NCBI GenBank assembly: GCA_945866165.1
Contig: CAMBGO010000157.1
Span: 1 to 5,636 of the forward strand
DNA length: 5,636 nucleotides
DNA from: Chitinophaga pinensis
GTDB lineage: Bacteria > Bacteroidota > Bacteroidia > Chitinophagales > Chitinophagaceae
Reading direction: 5' to 3'
Shown here: piece after piece, positions 1-5,636 of the stretch
Position numbering within the stretch: position 1 is the stretch's first letter
How the letters are laid out: each line of letters begins with the position of its first letter
The notes under the pieces: generated by a model
What the model was told of the DNA's origin: nothing
Seen by the model: the letters and a program-made list of their open reading frames with translations, nothing else
Database searches by the model: none
Position numbers and translations under genes: made by a program

Positions 1-1564
1 AGAAAAAAACTTGCTCTACTACCTTGCCGGAAATATCTGCGACATCAGGATATTCAACGGTGAATATGTTTGATAGATGGTAGATGCTATCCATTATATC
101 ACGCAAGTTGTTAGCGGAATCAACAAGCACGTTTAATAAACTGTATATGCGTTCACCTTTGGGATCGCCTAGATCTCTTGATTCCTTCATACTACTAGAC
201 ACTTCATTTCTAACTTGCAATTTCAATGTGGAATCGACAATGCTAGAGTATGCATCTGCCACATCAACAGCATCTGAAATATCCTCTGCTTTTTCTAACC
301 CACTTGCGAATTTTTTTATCAATGAAATGGCGGTGGAATCTGGCATGGTAGACAAAAACCCATCGAGCTTATTAAACGCCGCTGCCATTTTCAAAAACTT
401 TCTAAAATGATGATACCCTACTCTTAAGAGAATTGAATCTCCTCTTTTTTCCGTTGCCTTTTTTATCATTCTATTGTATAACCCAAGATAGCTTGATGTA
501 TACAACGTATTCTCACCTGATACAATCAAATAATAAATATCATCAGATGAAAGGGGATTTACAATACTAAAACGTGCACTATCAGTGAACTCATGGCGTG
601 CATTGAGTTGATTGATAAATACTTCTTCACTTTTTCGGCTAATCATTCGATCCAATTCATTTATGAAAATTTCATCGTTCACAAATTGCTTTTTTTCAAG
701 GGCAATGCGAGCGTTTACAAGCAATGAAAAATACTGGGCCTCTTTAGATATATTATTTTTTATTTTTTCATATTTCAATTCATTATTTAAAAGCAATGGG
801 AAAAAGGGAAATAACAACCTACCGGATTTTTCTTGCGCAATTTTAAATAGCAATTGAACAGTTGAATCCTTCACAGAACTGATTTTTTTTCCGAGTTGTG
901 ACTGTGCCGCAGAGGCATAATCATAAAATTGAGAAGGAAATTGTTTCGCTGATCGGATGATTAATGTGTCGGCCAATGGATAATCAAGATAAGGCACCAA
1001 AGTAGAAAGTACTTTTTCCGGAAACAGTTCTACGAACTGCCTATAAATATGAATGTTAATTTCATGAATCTCTGGATGATCAAAAAAGACTGTTGCTTTT
1101 CCAAAAATGGCAGAATTGATTTCATAGGGATTAGCCATTACTATATTAATCAATGAAGCACCTATTCTATCTAAGTTAACTAAATTAATGTACGTTTTAA
1201 AAAAGTCAAACCCGGCTTCATAAAGCAAGGGGTTTTGTGATATGCCTTTGTGGTATTCCTGCATCAATATGATTAATCCAGTAAGGTATTTTACCTTGAG
1301 GCGATGAGTAAGAGCAGTATCTAATTCAATGACAGATTGTATTGAATCTACTCCGGTTTCATGCCAATTCACATATTTCGAACTCCAAAGCTGTTTTGAT
1401 TTAGGTGAATTAAACTGCTCTGAAATTACATTCTGCAATTGGTCAATATCTTCGTGCAGTTTTACCCTTTTGAAATCAATTGATTTTACTGGGCGATCCT
1501 GAGCAGCACCAAATAATGCCAAATGCAAAATGACAAAAATAAATATCGAAGATATAAGACGCAT
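1..1564 (-). CDS. Large exported protein of unknown function, C-terminus beyond left edge
   Basis: The frame reads without a stop from an ATG at 1564 down to base 1, giving 521 residues of a longer protein. I do not recognise a named family with confidence. The N-terminus (MRLISSIFIFVILHLALFGAAQD) is a good Sec signal peptide, with probable cleavage after Ala20 or Ala21, so the product should be exported to the periplasm or beyond. The rest is mostly alpha-helical in character, rich in Lys, Glu, Ser and Asn, with no visible cysteine and no further obvious membrane segment. Notable stretches are NPLSSDDIYYLIVSGENTLY (from about residue 336), ISDAVDVADAYSSI (about 435-450) and GERIYSLLNVL (from about 470). 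An in-frame ATG at 1591 would add nine residues. I prefer 1564 because it gives a cleaner signal peptide and because a -7 box overlaps the start of the longer version. The gene is transcribed divergently from the regulator gene. It is surely coding; its function is open. Confidence 0.85.
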   Translation of the reverse strand, partial: MRLISSIFIFVILHLALFGAAQDRPVKSIDFKRVKLHEDIDQLQNVISEQFNSPKSKQLWSSKYVNWHETGVDSIQSVIELDTALTHRLKVKYLTGLIILMQEYHKGISQNPLLYEAGFDFFKTYINLVNLDRIGASLINIVMANPYEINSAIFGKATVFFDHPEIHEINIHIYRQFVELFPEKVLSTLVPYLDYPLADTLIIRSAKQFPSQFYDYASAAQSQLGKKISSVKDSTVQLLFKIAQEKSGRLLFPFFPLLLNNELKYEKIKNNISKEAQYFSLLVNARIALEKKQFVNDEIFINELDRMISRKSEEVFINQLNARHEFTDSARFSIVNPLSSDDIYYLIVSGENTLYTSSYLGLYNRMIKKATEKRGDSILLRVGYHHFRKFLKMAAAFNKLDGFLSTMPDSTAISLIKKFASGLEKAEDISDAVDVADAYSSIVDSTLKLQVRNEVSSSMKESRDLGDPKGERIYSLLNVLVDSANNLRDIMDSIYHLSNIFTVEYPDVADISGKVVEQVFF

Positions 1565-1579
1565 AAAGGAATAGACTGT

Positions 1580-1587
1580 CAAAATTA
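1580..1587 (-). promoter_or_regulatory. Candidate -7 box (TAATTTTG) for the leftward exported-protein gene
   Basis: On the minus strand the bases read TAATTTTG, an exact match to the Bacteroidota -7 consensus TAnnTTTG, and end 15 bases before the ATG at 1564. Transcription would start roughly 5-8 bases downstream, leaving a short leader of about ten bases. No convincing -33 TTG/TTTG box is seen at the expected distance, which keeps confidence moderate. An exact match to six fixed bases is not rare in AT-rich DNA. Confidence 0.4.
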
Positions 1588-1694
1588 GCATTTAAAAAAG
1601 TTATCTTTGAAATAACTGAAAACCCTGGGCTAAAGCACTATTATCGTTAACAATTTAATAATGACTGTTTCCGATAAAATGCCCTGACCTGCAT

Positions 1695-1702
1695 TAATTT
1701 TG
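1695..1702 (+). promoter_or_regulatory. Candidate -7 box (TAATTTTG) for the two-component operon
   Basis: The plus strand reads TAATTTTG, matching the Bacteroidota -7 consensus TAnnTTTG and identical to the box on the opposite strand at 1587-1580. Transcription would begin near 1707, giving a leader of about 14 bases before the ATG at 1721. The box ends on the TTG at 1700-1702 that would otherwise be an alternative start codon, which argues for starting the regulator at 1721. A perfect 10-base palindrome, TGTTTAAACA (1701-1710), overlaps the predicted transcription start and could be an operator, though it may be chance. No clear -33 box is seen. Confidence 0.45.
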
Positions 1703-1720
1703 TTTAAACATTTTGTTATC

Positions 1721-2401
1721 ATGTCTGCAACGGAAAAAAGAGTACTAATCGCTGATGATGAGCCAGATATCTTAGAAATCATCAAATATAATTTGCAGAT
1801 TAATGGATATATTGTAGAAATTGCAAAAGATGGAGATGAAGCCATTAAAAAAGCCAAAGAATACAAGCCAGATCTGATTATTTTGGACATCATGATGCCA
1901 AAAAAAAATGGCATTGAAGTTTGTAAGATACTACGGTCCCAACCTGAATTCAACGACACCGTAATCATATTTCTCACTGCCCTCAATGATGAGCTATCGC
2001 ATGTAAAAGGTCTTGAATTCGGAGCAGATGACTTTATCAGCAAGCCTGTTTCCCCCAATATTATCATTTCAAAAGTCAATGCTATTTTCAGGCGATTAAA
2101 TAAGTCTGAAGAATCAAAACTAATTGAGCAGGGCGACATCATAATAGATCCAGAACAGTTCATGGTCTATTATAAGAACAACCCTATCAACCTCGCAAAA
2201 AAAGAATTTGAGCTACTTCATTTCCTTGCAACAAAGCCTGGCAGGGTGTTTTTAAGAAATGAAATCCTCAGTCAGATATGGGGTAGTGAGGTTATCGTTG
2301 GTGATAGAACCATTGATGTGCATATTAGAAAAATCAGGCAAAAAATCGGAATTGAATGTATCAAAACTGTTAAAGGCGTCGGATATAAGTTCGACCTTTA
2401 A
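1721..2401 (+). CDS. OmpR/PhoB-family response regulator transcription factor
   Basis: This is a cytoplasmic DNA-binding response regulator of 226 residues, a normal length for the family. Residues 6-122 form the receiver domain: acidic pocket Asp12-Asp13 (IADDEPDI), phospho-acceptor Asp56 (LIILDIMMP), switch Thr86 (FLTA) and Lys108 in the KP pair. Residue 105 is Phe (GADDFISKP), where Tyr is more usual. Residues about 130-226 form the winged-helix C-terminal domain, with the typical KKEFELLHFLA, GDRTIDVHIRKIRQKIG and TVKGVGYKF segments, the recognition helix lying in the VHIRKIRQKI part. I start it at ATG 1721 because the upstream TTG at 1700 lies inside the -7 box and adds residues outside the receiver fold. 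The kinase gene follows after 45 bases, so this is a cognate pair in one operon. By family, phosphorylation on Asp56 should promote dimerisation and binding to direct repeats. Sequence alone does not decide between PhoB-, PhoP- or ResD-like roles, so no symbol is given. Confidence 0.95.
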   Translation: MSATEKRVLIADDEPDILEIIKYNLQINGYIVEIAKDGDEAIKKAKEYKPDLIILDIMMPKKNGIEVCKILRSQPEFNDTVIIFLTALNDELSHVKGLEFGADDFISKPVSPNIIISKVNAIFRRLNKSEESKLIEQGDIIIDPEQFMVYYKNNPINLAKKEFELLHFLATKPGRVFLRNEILSQIWGSEVIVGDRTIDVHIRKIRQKIGIECIKTVKGVGYKFDL

Positions 2402-2446
2402 CGTTCGAAGCATCCAAGCTAGTCGCTCTTTTTTGTAGATTGCAGC

Positions 2447-3496
2447 ATGTTAGAGACCAAAAGCTTCACCCCCACAAGGATTGCGTTTTTAAATGCAAGC
2501 ATTATTGCACTGCTAGGATTTCTGCTGAGCCTGCTATCTTGGAGGAATTTTACTTTAAGCCTACTGGGCAGTTTCCTCATTTTTTCAGTTTGCTTTTTTC
2601 TAACCAAATACCTTGTAGAGCAATTTGTCAACCGAAGGGTCAAGCTAATTTATAAATTCATACACCAAACAAAAGCTTCGAAGCGAGAAGATTTCTTTAA
2701 TAAAAATATCCTGCCAAAACAAAGTTTGGATGAGGTCACAGAAGATGTATTGCAATGGTCCGACCAACGAAAAAATGAAATAGAAATTTTAGAAAGAAAC
2801 GAGCAATTCAGAAAAGAATTTCTTCAAAACCTTTCTCATGAATTCAAAACCCCAGCCTTTGCCATTCAAGGTTATCTTGAAACTCTTATTGGCGGCGCAA
2901 TAGAGAATCCTGAGGTAAATAGGAAATTTCTTGGCAATGCCTTCAATAACACAGAGCGCCTTATTCACCTCATAAATGACCTAGATGAGATAACCAAATT
3001 AGAAAGCGGCAAACAAGAATTACATTTACAACAATTCGTCATACAAGACCTGATACAAGAAGTTTTTGAATCCCTTTCATTCAAAACTAAAAGCAAAAAC
3101 ATTCATTGTGGCTTCAAAAAAGGCAGTGAGCAACCAATACTGGTTTTAGCAGATAAAGAAAAAATCAGACAGGTACTCACCAACTTAATTGACAATGCAA
3201 TTAAATATGGAAATTACGATGGTAAGGTTGAAGCAAGTGTATACAAAACAGACGATGTAAACATGCTGATTGAAATCAGCGACAATGGCATTGGAGTTGC
3301 AGAAGAACACTTGCCAAGGATTTTTGAACGATTTTACAGAACCGACTATGGCAGAAGTAGAAACATAGGCGGAACCGGCTTGGGACTTGCGATCTGCAAG
3401 CACATCATAGAAGCTCATGGACAGATAATTCATGTTAGAAGTAAGCCTGGAATTGGCTCAACATTTGGATTTACACTCGCAAAATCAAATTCATAA
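2447..3496 (+). CDS. PhoR-type membrane sensor histidine kinase with minimal sensor part
   Basis: This 349-residue kinase is the likely partner of the upstream regulator. Two hydrophobic segments (about 12-31 and 35-57) are joined by a turn of only a few residues, so there is essentially no periplasmic sensor domain. A charged helical linker (about 58-117), perhaps a degenerate HAMP, follows. The HisKA dimerisation domain carries the phosphorylated His131 in FLQNLSHEFKTPAFAIQGYL. The HATPase_c domain has all boxes: N box with Asn250 (LTNLIDNAIKYG), G1 box DNGIG (279-283), F box FERFYR (293-298) and G2 box GGTGLGL (308-314). Glu132 after the His and Thr135 should allow both kinase and phosphatase activity, as is usual in HisKA enzymes. 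ATG 2447 is the only reasonable start, since an in-frame TAG lies at 2420-2422 with no other ATG between. There is no Shine-Dalgarno sequence, as is normal for the phylum. The architecture matches the short kinases often annotated PhoR or ResE-like in Bacteroidota; the signal is unknown. Confidence 0.95.
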   Translation: MLETKSFTPTRIAFLNASIIALLGFLLSLLSWRNFTLSLLGSFLIFSVCFFLTKYLVEQFVNRRVKLIYKFIHQTKASKREDFFNKNILPKQSLDEVTEDVLQWSDQRKNEIEILERNEQFRKEFLQNLSHEFKTPAFAIQGYLETLIGGAIENPEVNRKFLGNAFNNTERLIHLINDLDEITKLESGKQELHLQQFVIQDLIQEVFESLSFKTKSKNIHCGFKKGSEQPILVLADKEKIRQVLTNLIDNAIKYGNYDGKVEASVYKTDDVNMLIEISDNGIGVAEEHLPRIFERFYRTDYGRSRNIGGTGLGLAICKHIIEAHGQIIHVRSKPGIGSTFGFTLAKSNS

Positions 3497-3528
3497 ACAA
3501 TTGATATTCATTTAATTGAAATTTTAAC

Positions 3529-3559
3529 TTGGCTGTTTATTAATTTAATGTTACCTTTT
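3529..3559 (+). promoter_or_regulatory. Candidate promoter for the transglutaminase-like gene
   Basis: A TTG at 3529-3531 and TACCTTTT at 3552-3559 are separated by 20 bases. This fits the Bacteroidota arrangement of a -33 TTG/TTTG and a -7 TAnnTTTG box, with one mismatch in the -7 box (TTTT instead of TTTG). The predicted leader is about 15 bases to the GTG at 3580. A promoter here would let this gene be expressed separately from the kinase 83 bases upstream, although read-through from the operon is also possible because I see no terminator between them. Confidence 0.35.
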
Positions 3560-3577
3560 TGTTAAGTTAATATTACC
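3545..3577 (+). repeat. Three tandem 11-base direct repeats, possible response-regulator site
   Basis: The units are TTAATGTTACC (3545-3555), TTTTTGTTAAG (3556-3566) and TTAATATTACC (3567-3577). The outer two agree at 10 of 11 positions and the middle one agrees with the first at 7 of 11. A GTTA/ATTA core therefore recurs every 11 bases, on one face of the helix. OmpR/PhoB-family regulators typically bind tandem half-sites with about this period. The repeats overlap the candidate -7 box and run up to two bases before the GTG, a position that would suit repression better than activation. The region is AT-rich, so chance similarity cannot be excluded. Confidence 0.35.
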
Positions 3578-3579
3578 AA

Positions 3580-4779
3580 GTGTACAAGTTATTTACTTTT
3601 TTAATCATTCTATCTGTCATAGTTCCTTCCAACTCAGAAGGCAAGGAAGCGACTGTTGACTCCATTGGAATTGAATTTCTTGGGATGAATTCTGTCCTTC
3701 CCTCCCCAGGAAAACCTGCACATTTCAGTGGTTCGCTCCAAGAAAATCAAATAAATAAGTACGCCAAAGAAATTGACTCAGAGCGTATGAAATCCATTTC
3801 ATTATGCTTGAAAAAAATCAAGGATAACCATTCAATTAATGATTGGCTTTTTTACCAACTAATCAGGCGTACTGCAGAACATTGCATTAGCAAAAAAGAA
3901 GATTATGTTGGCTACACTATTTATAAATGGTATTTACTGAAATCATGTGGCTATGAACCACTGATTAGTATTTCAAGCGACAAGATTTTGTTGTATGTAA
4001 AAAGCAATGATGCAATCTATAACATGCCATTAAAAAATTTAAATAATAATCAATACGTATGTCTAAACTACCACGATTATAATTTTGATATCGCATTGGA
4101 TAAGGAGAAATTCAACAATCTTGTTGAAATCAATCAAGAAGGTGAAAATTTCAGCTTCAACATAAATAAAATTCCATCAATAGATAAACAAGCATACGAA
4201 AGCAGGAAAATTTATTTTACCTATAAGCAAAAAGAAGAACAGATTGACTTGTTGGTGAACCCAGAACTCAAAGGGTATTTTAAAAATTATCCAGTTACCG
4301 ATTACCAAAACCAGTTTAATATACCATTGAGCAAGGTAACCTATCAATCATTAATCAGTGCGCTCAGGCAAAAAGTAAACAAGCTAACCGTAAAAGACGG
4401 AGTTGAATACCTAATGTATTTTACTAGAAATGGATTTGAATTCGAGAATGACACCAAAGCATTTGGCAGGGAAAAAAGACTTTCACCAGAAGAAACCTTG
4501 TTATCAGAAAAAAGTGACTGCGAAGATCGTTCCGCTTTACTATATTTTTTGATAAAGGAAATATACAACCTTCCAATGATTGTAATCTCTTACCCTGAAC
4601 ATGTAACGATTGCAGTAAAGCTTGACAAACCTTTTAAGCAGCAAATTATGTATAATGGCGAGTCGTATACAATTTGTGAACCCACACCTCAAAAAAAAGA
4701 TCTGGGAATAGGTATGACACCAAAAGAGTTTGAAAAAAAGTCGTTTGAAATATCCTACGCTTATAATCCCAATGAATAA
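3580..4779 (+). CDS. Exported transglutaminase-like (papain-fold) protein
   Basis: This is a 399-residue protein. It starts at GTG: an in-frame TAA lies at 3568-3570 and the residues after the GTG (MYKLFTFLIILSVIVPSNSEG) form a signal peptide, so the protein should leave the cytoplasm. The C-terminal region resembles the transglutaminase-like core: VEYLMYFTRNGFEFENDTKAFG (275-296) leads into the helix with Cys314 (KSDCEDRSALLYFL), then His341 (SYPEHVTIAVKL), then Glu367 (YTICEPTP). Cys314-His341-Glu367 is the candidate catalytic triad; classical members have Asp at the third place (DPT), and Glu is a known variation in some prokaryotic groups. The middle, about 86-165, is conserved in style (INDWLFYQLIRRTAE, YTIYKWYLLKSCGYEP) and may be a degenerate copy of the same fold. 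By family the enzyme could be a cysteine peptidase, amidase or cross-linking enzyme, perhaps acting on cell-wall or surface protein, but no substrate is evident. The gene follows the kinase by 83 bases and could be controlled by it. Confidence 0.8.
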   Translation: MYKLFTFLIILSVIVPSNSEGKEATVDSIGIEFLGMNSVLPSPGKPAHFSGSLQENQINKYAKEIDSERMKSISLCLKKIKDNHSINDWLFYQLIRRTAEHCISKKEDYVGYTIYKWYLLKSCGYEPLISISSDKILLYVKSNDAIYNMPLKNLNNNQYVCLNYHDYNFDIALDKEKFNNLVEINQEGENFSFNINKIPSIDKQAYESRKIYFTYKQKEEQIDLLVNPELKGYFKNYPVTDYQNQFNIPLSKVTYQSLISALRQKVNKLTVKDGVEYLMYFTRNGFEFENDTKAFGREKRLSPEETLLSEKSDCEDRSALLYFLIKEIYNLPMIVISYPEHVTIAVKLDKPFKQQIMYNGESYTICEPTPQKKDLGIGMTPKEFEKKSFEISYAYNPNE

Positions 4780-4780
4780 C

Positions 4781-5266
4781 TTAAAGATCTTTTGCCTTGT
4801 ATTTTAAACTATCCAATATTGCTTTTGAACCGATACTCATTTTTGTAAAATACTTTTCCCCAGTTTTAATGAATGAAAAACCAGAACATGCATTATCACT
4901 GGTGAAATATACAGGATATACAACATCTGATTTACCATAAAAATAAATCTTTCCATTTGTAGAGCAGCCCTTCATGCTGTCAGATAGAGGCTTGTTGATA
5001 TCGTCAACTATAGAGAATAATTCTGAAATATTTTTGATTTTACAATAGCTAAAGAACCTTGGATTTCCAGGCGTTTTGTAAAACATCACAACTGCACTAT
5101 CTGAAAGCCTTACTTCTTCCATAAGCCCCTTTTTATGAATTACATTTTTAGTTGAAATCGAGTCACTATTAACTTTGACTGATTTTTCTTCAATATTCGA
5201 ATTTGTATCTTGGCAAGATGAAATAATTAAAACTAACGCCCAGAAGTAAACAATTGAAATTTTCAT
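4781..5266 (-). CDS. Small lipoprotein of unknown function
   Basis: This 161-residue protein begins with a lipoprotein signal peptide: Lys2, a hydrophobic stretch, then the lipobox ISSC with Cys18 as the lipidated residue and Gln19-Asp20 after it. It should be anchored in the outer membrane or at the cell surface. A low-complexity Ser/Asn/Glu/Lys linker (about 19-45) is followed by a compact, probably beta-rich domain (50-161) with Cys75, Cys101 and Cys127 and segments such as NGKIYFYGKSDVVYPVYFTS. I recall small Bacteroidota lipoproteins of similar style but cannot name a family. The stop codon lies one base from that of the converging transglutaminase-like gene. The start ATG lies only four bases after the T-run of the preceding terminator, and I find no TAnnTTTG box upstream, so it may depend on read-through or on a non-consensus promoter. 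It is real coding by signal and composition; its role is unknown. Confidence 0.8.
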   Translation of the reverse strand: MKISIVYFWALVLIISSCQDTNSNIEEKSVKVNSDSISTKNVIHKKGLMEEVRLSDSAVVMFYKTPGNPRFFSYCKIKNISELFSIVDDINKPLSDSMKGCSTNGKIYFYGKSDVVYPVYFTSDNACSGFSFIKTGEKYFTKMSIGSKAILDSLKYKAKDL

Positions 5267-5269
5267 AAT

Positions 5270-5299
5270 AAAAAAAGCCGCTTCTTTTAAGAAGCGGCT
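5270..5299 (-). terminator. Strong Rho-independent terminator for the right-edge gene
   Basis: The bases at 5276-5299 form a perfect inverted repeat, AGCCGCTTCTT and AAGAAGCGGCT, around two central T residues, in practice a 10-base-pair stem with a four-base loop. Read on the minus strand, the stem is followed directly by seven T residues (from 5276 down to 5270). It lies 17 bases after the stop codon of the rightmost gene. On the plus strand the stem is followed by GTAGTATTTTTA, a poorer T-tract, so it may act weakly for transcripts coming from the left. Confidence 0.92.
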
Positions 5300-5316
5300 G
5301 TAGTATTTTTATATAA

Positions 5317-5636
5317 TTAATAAGCTTTGTTCTGAGGATCCCAATTAGTCCATCCTGTTGTCCAATCCGTTGTACCCATAGCACCCCTGAAAGCACCTGA
5401 AACAAAATATGAATTCATTCCAGTGAAATTTGCTCCTGTGAGTGCAGGTGATCCAGTTTGTGGTAAGAACTTAGGTGAGGTTGAATAAAAAGGTGCTGTA
5501 AGTTTAGCAGAATCTGCATTCGCTAGCGTGATTGTACCCTGGGCTTCAGCCTTAGACTTGATGAGATCAGCCGATGAGATGATTCCGGCTGCAGCAGCGT
5601 CACCCGTACGGTATGGTGCAGCGATCGCATGAAGCA
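5317..5636 (-). CDS. C-terminal end of a secreted or surface Bacteroidota protein (start beyond right edge)
   Basis: The minus-strand frame is open from the right edge to a TAA at 5319-5317 and gives the last 105 residues of a larger protein. The sequence is Ala-, Thr-, Gly- and Ser-rich, with LPQTGSPALTGANFTGMNSY followed by the tryptophan-rich end GTTDWTTGWTNWDPQNKAY. I know this kind of ending (RGAFG..DW..GWTN..PQ) from large secreted or cell-surface proteins of Bacteroidota annotated as hypothetical, some with beta-helix-like repeats; this is recall, not a search. No signal sequence can be seen because the N-terminus is missing. By hand count, 5341-5636 is about 47% G+C, clearly richer than the other genes here, and favours codons such as GCT, GGT and ACA. 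Together with the strong terminator, this suggests high expression. The last base of the gene is 17 bases from the terminator stem. Confidence 0.8.
   Translation of the reverse strand, partial: LHAIAAPYRTGDAAAAGIISSADLIKSKAEAQGTITLANADSAKLTAPFYSTSPKFLPQTGSPALTGANFTGMNSYFVSGAFRGAMGTTDWTTGWTNWDPQNKAY

Noticed and set aside
84..857. Short plus-strand open frames at 84-410 and 612-857
   Set aside because: They lie antisense to the long continuous minus-strand frame, which has a signal peptide and coherent composition; the short frames have no recognisable domains.
1564..1591. Longer start (ATG at 1591) for the leftward exported protein
   Set aside because: It would put nine extra residues before the natural Met-Arg of the signal peptide and overlaps the candidate -7 box. 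It remains possible.
1700..1720. TTG start at 1700 for the response regulator
   Set aside because: It lies at the end of the TAATTTTG -7 box and adds seven residues outside the normal receiver N-terminus; ATG 1721 gives the usual length.
1630..2163. Minus-strand frame opposite the response regulator
   Set aside because: It is a shadow of the clearly conserved receiver and DNA-binding domains on the plus strand.
1721..3496. Naming the two-component pair phoB/phoR and assigning phosphate control
   Set aside because: The domains fit the PhoB/PhoR type, but no pst, phoU or phosphatase gene is visible and many Bacteroidota pairs of this form have other roles.
3497..3528. Weak CAATT/AATTG inverted repeat after the kinase as a terminator
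   Set aside because: Only five A/T-rich pairs and no T-tract; it would not form a stable hairpin.
4783..4792. AAAGATCTTT palindrome at the convergent junction as a terminator
   Set aside because: It is self-complementary without a loop, short and A/T-rich, and is explained by the last codons of the lipoprotein gene.
5190..5405. Minus-strand 71-residue frame spanning the terminator
   Set aside because: It crosses the hairpin and overlaps both the lipoprotein start and the right-edge gene in another frame, with no signal or domain.

Overview
The window looks like a piece of chromosome from a member of the Bacteroidota, probably near the Chitinophagales/Sphingobacteriales. The evidence is low G+C over most of the window, Bacteroidota-type -7 promoter boxes (TAnnTTTG) with no clear Shine-Dalgarno sequences, a two-component pair of a form common in that phylum, and a right-edge protein whose tryptophan-rich C-terminus I recognise from secreted proteins of that phylum. 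No RNA genes, insertion sequences, CRISPR arrays or phage genes are visible.

Layout from left to right. (1) Positions 1-1564, minus strand: one long open frame with a signal peptide and no stop codon before the left edge, encoding a large exported protein of unknown function (521 residues visible). (2) Positions 1565-1720: a divergent intergenic region with a TAATTTTG -7 box on each strand. (3) Positions 1721-3496, plus strand: an OmpR/PhoB-type response regulator followed 45 bases later by a PhoR-type membrane histidine kinase, almost certainly one operon. (4) Positions 3497-3579: an AT-rich gap with a candidate promoter and three 11-base direct repeats. (5) Positions 3580-4779, plus strand: an exported transglutaminase-like protein with a Cys-His-Glu candidate triad, starting at GTG. 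(6) Positions 4781-5266, minus strand: a small lipoprotein converging on it with a one-base gap. (7) Positions 5267-5316: a strong minus-strand terminator. (8) Positions 5317-5636, minus strand: the last 105 residues of a secreted or surface protein whose terminator this is.

How they may work together: the kinase and regulator should form a phosphorelay. The kinase has almost no extracytoplasmic part, so it probably senses something in or at the membrane. The 11-base repeats in front of the transglutaminase-like gene have the spacing that OmpR/PhoB-family regulators favour, so this gene is a reasonable but unproven target. The other genes encode envelope or secreted proteins (signal peptides, lipobox, conserved surface-type C-terminus), so the window reads as an envelope-directed neighbourhood with its own two-component system. 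Nothing in it fixes the signal; phosphate control in particular is not supported by any visible pst or phoU gene.
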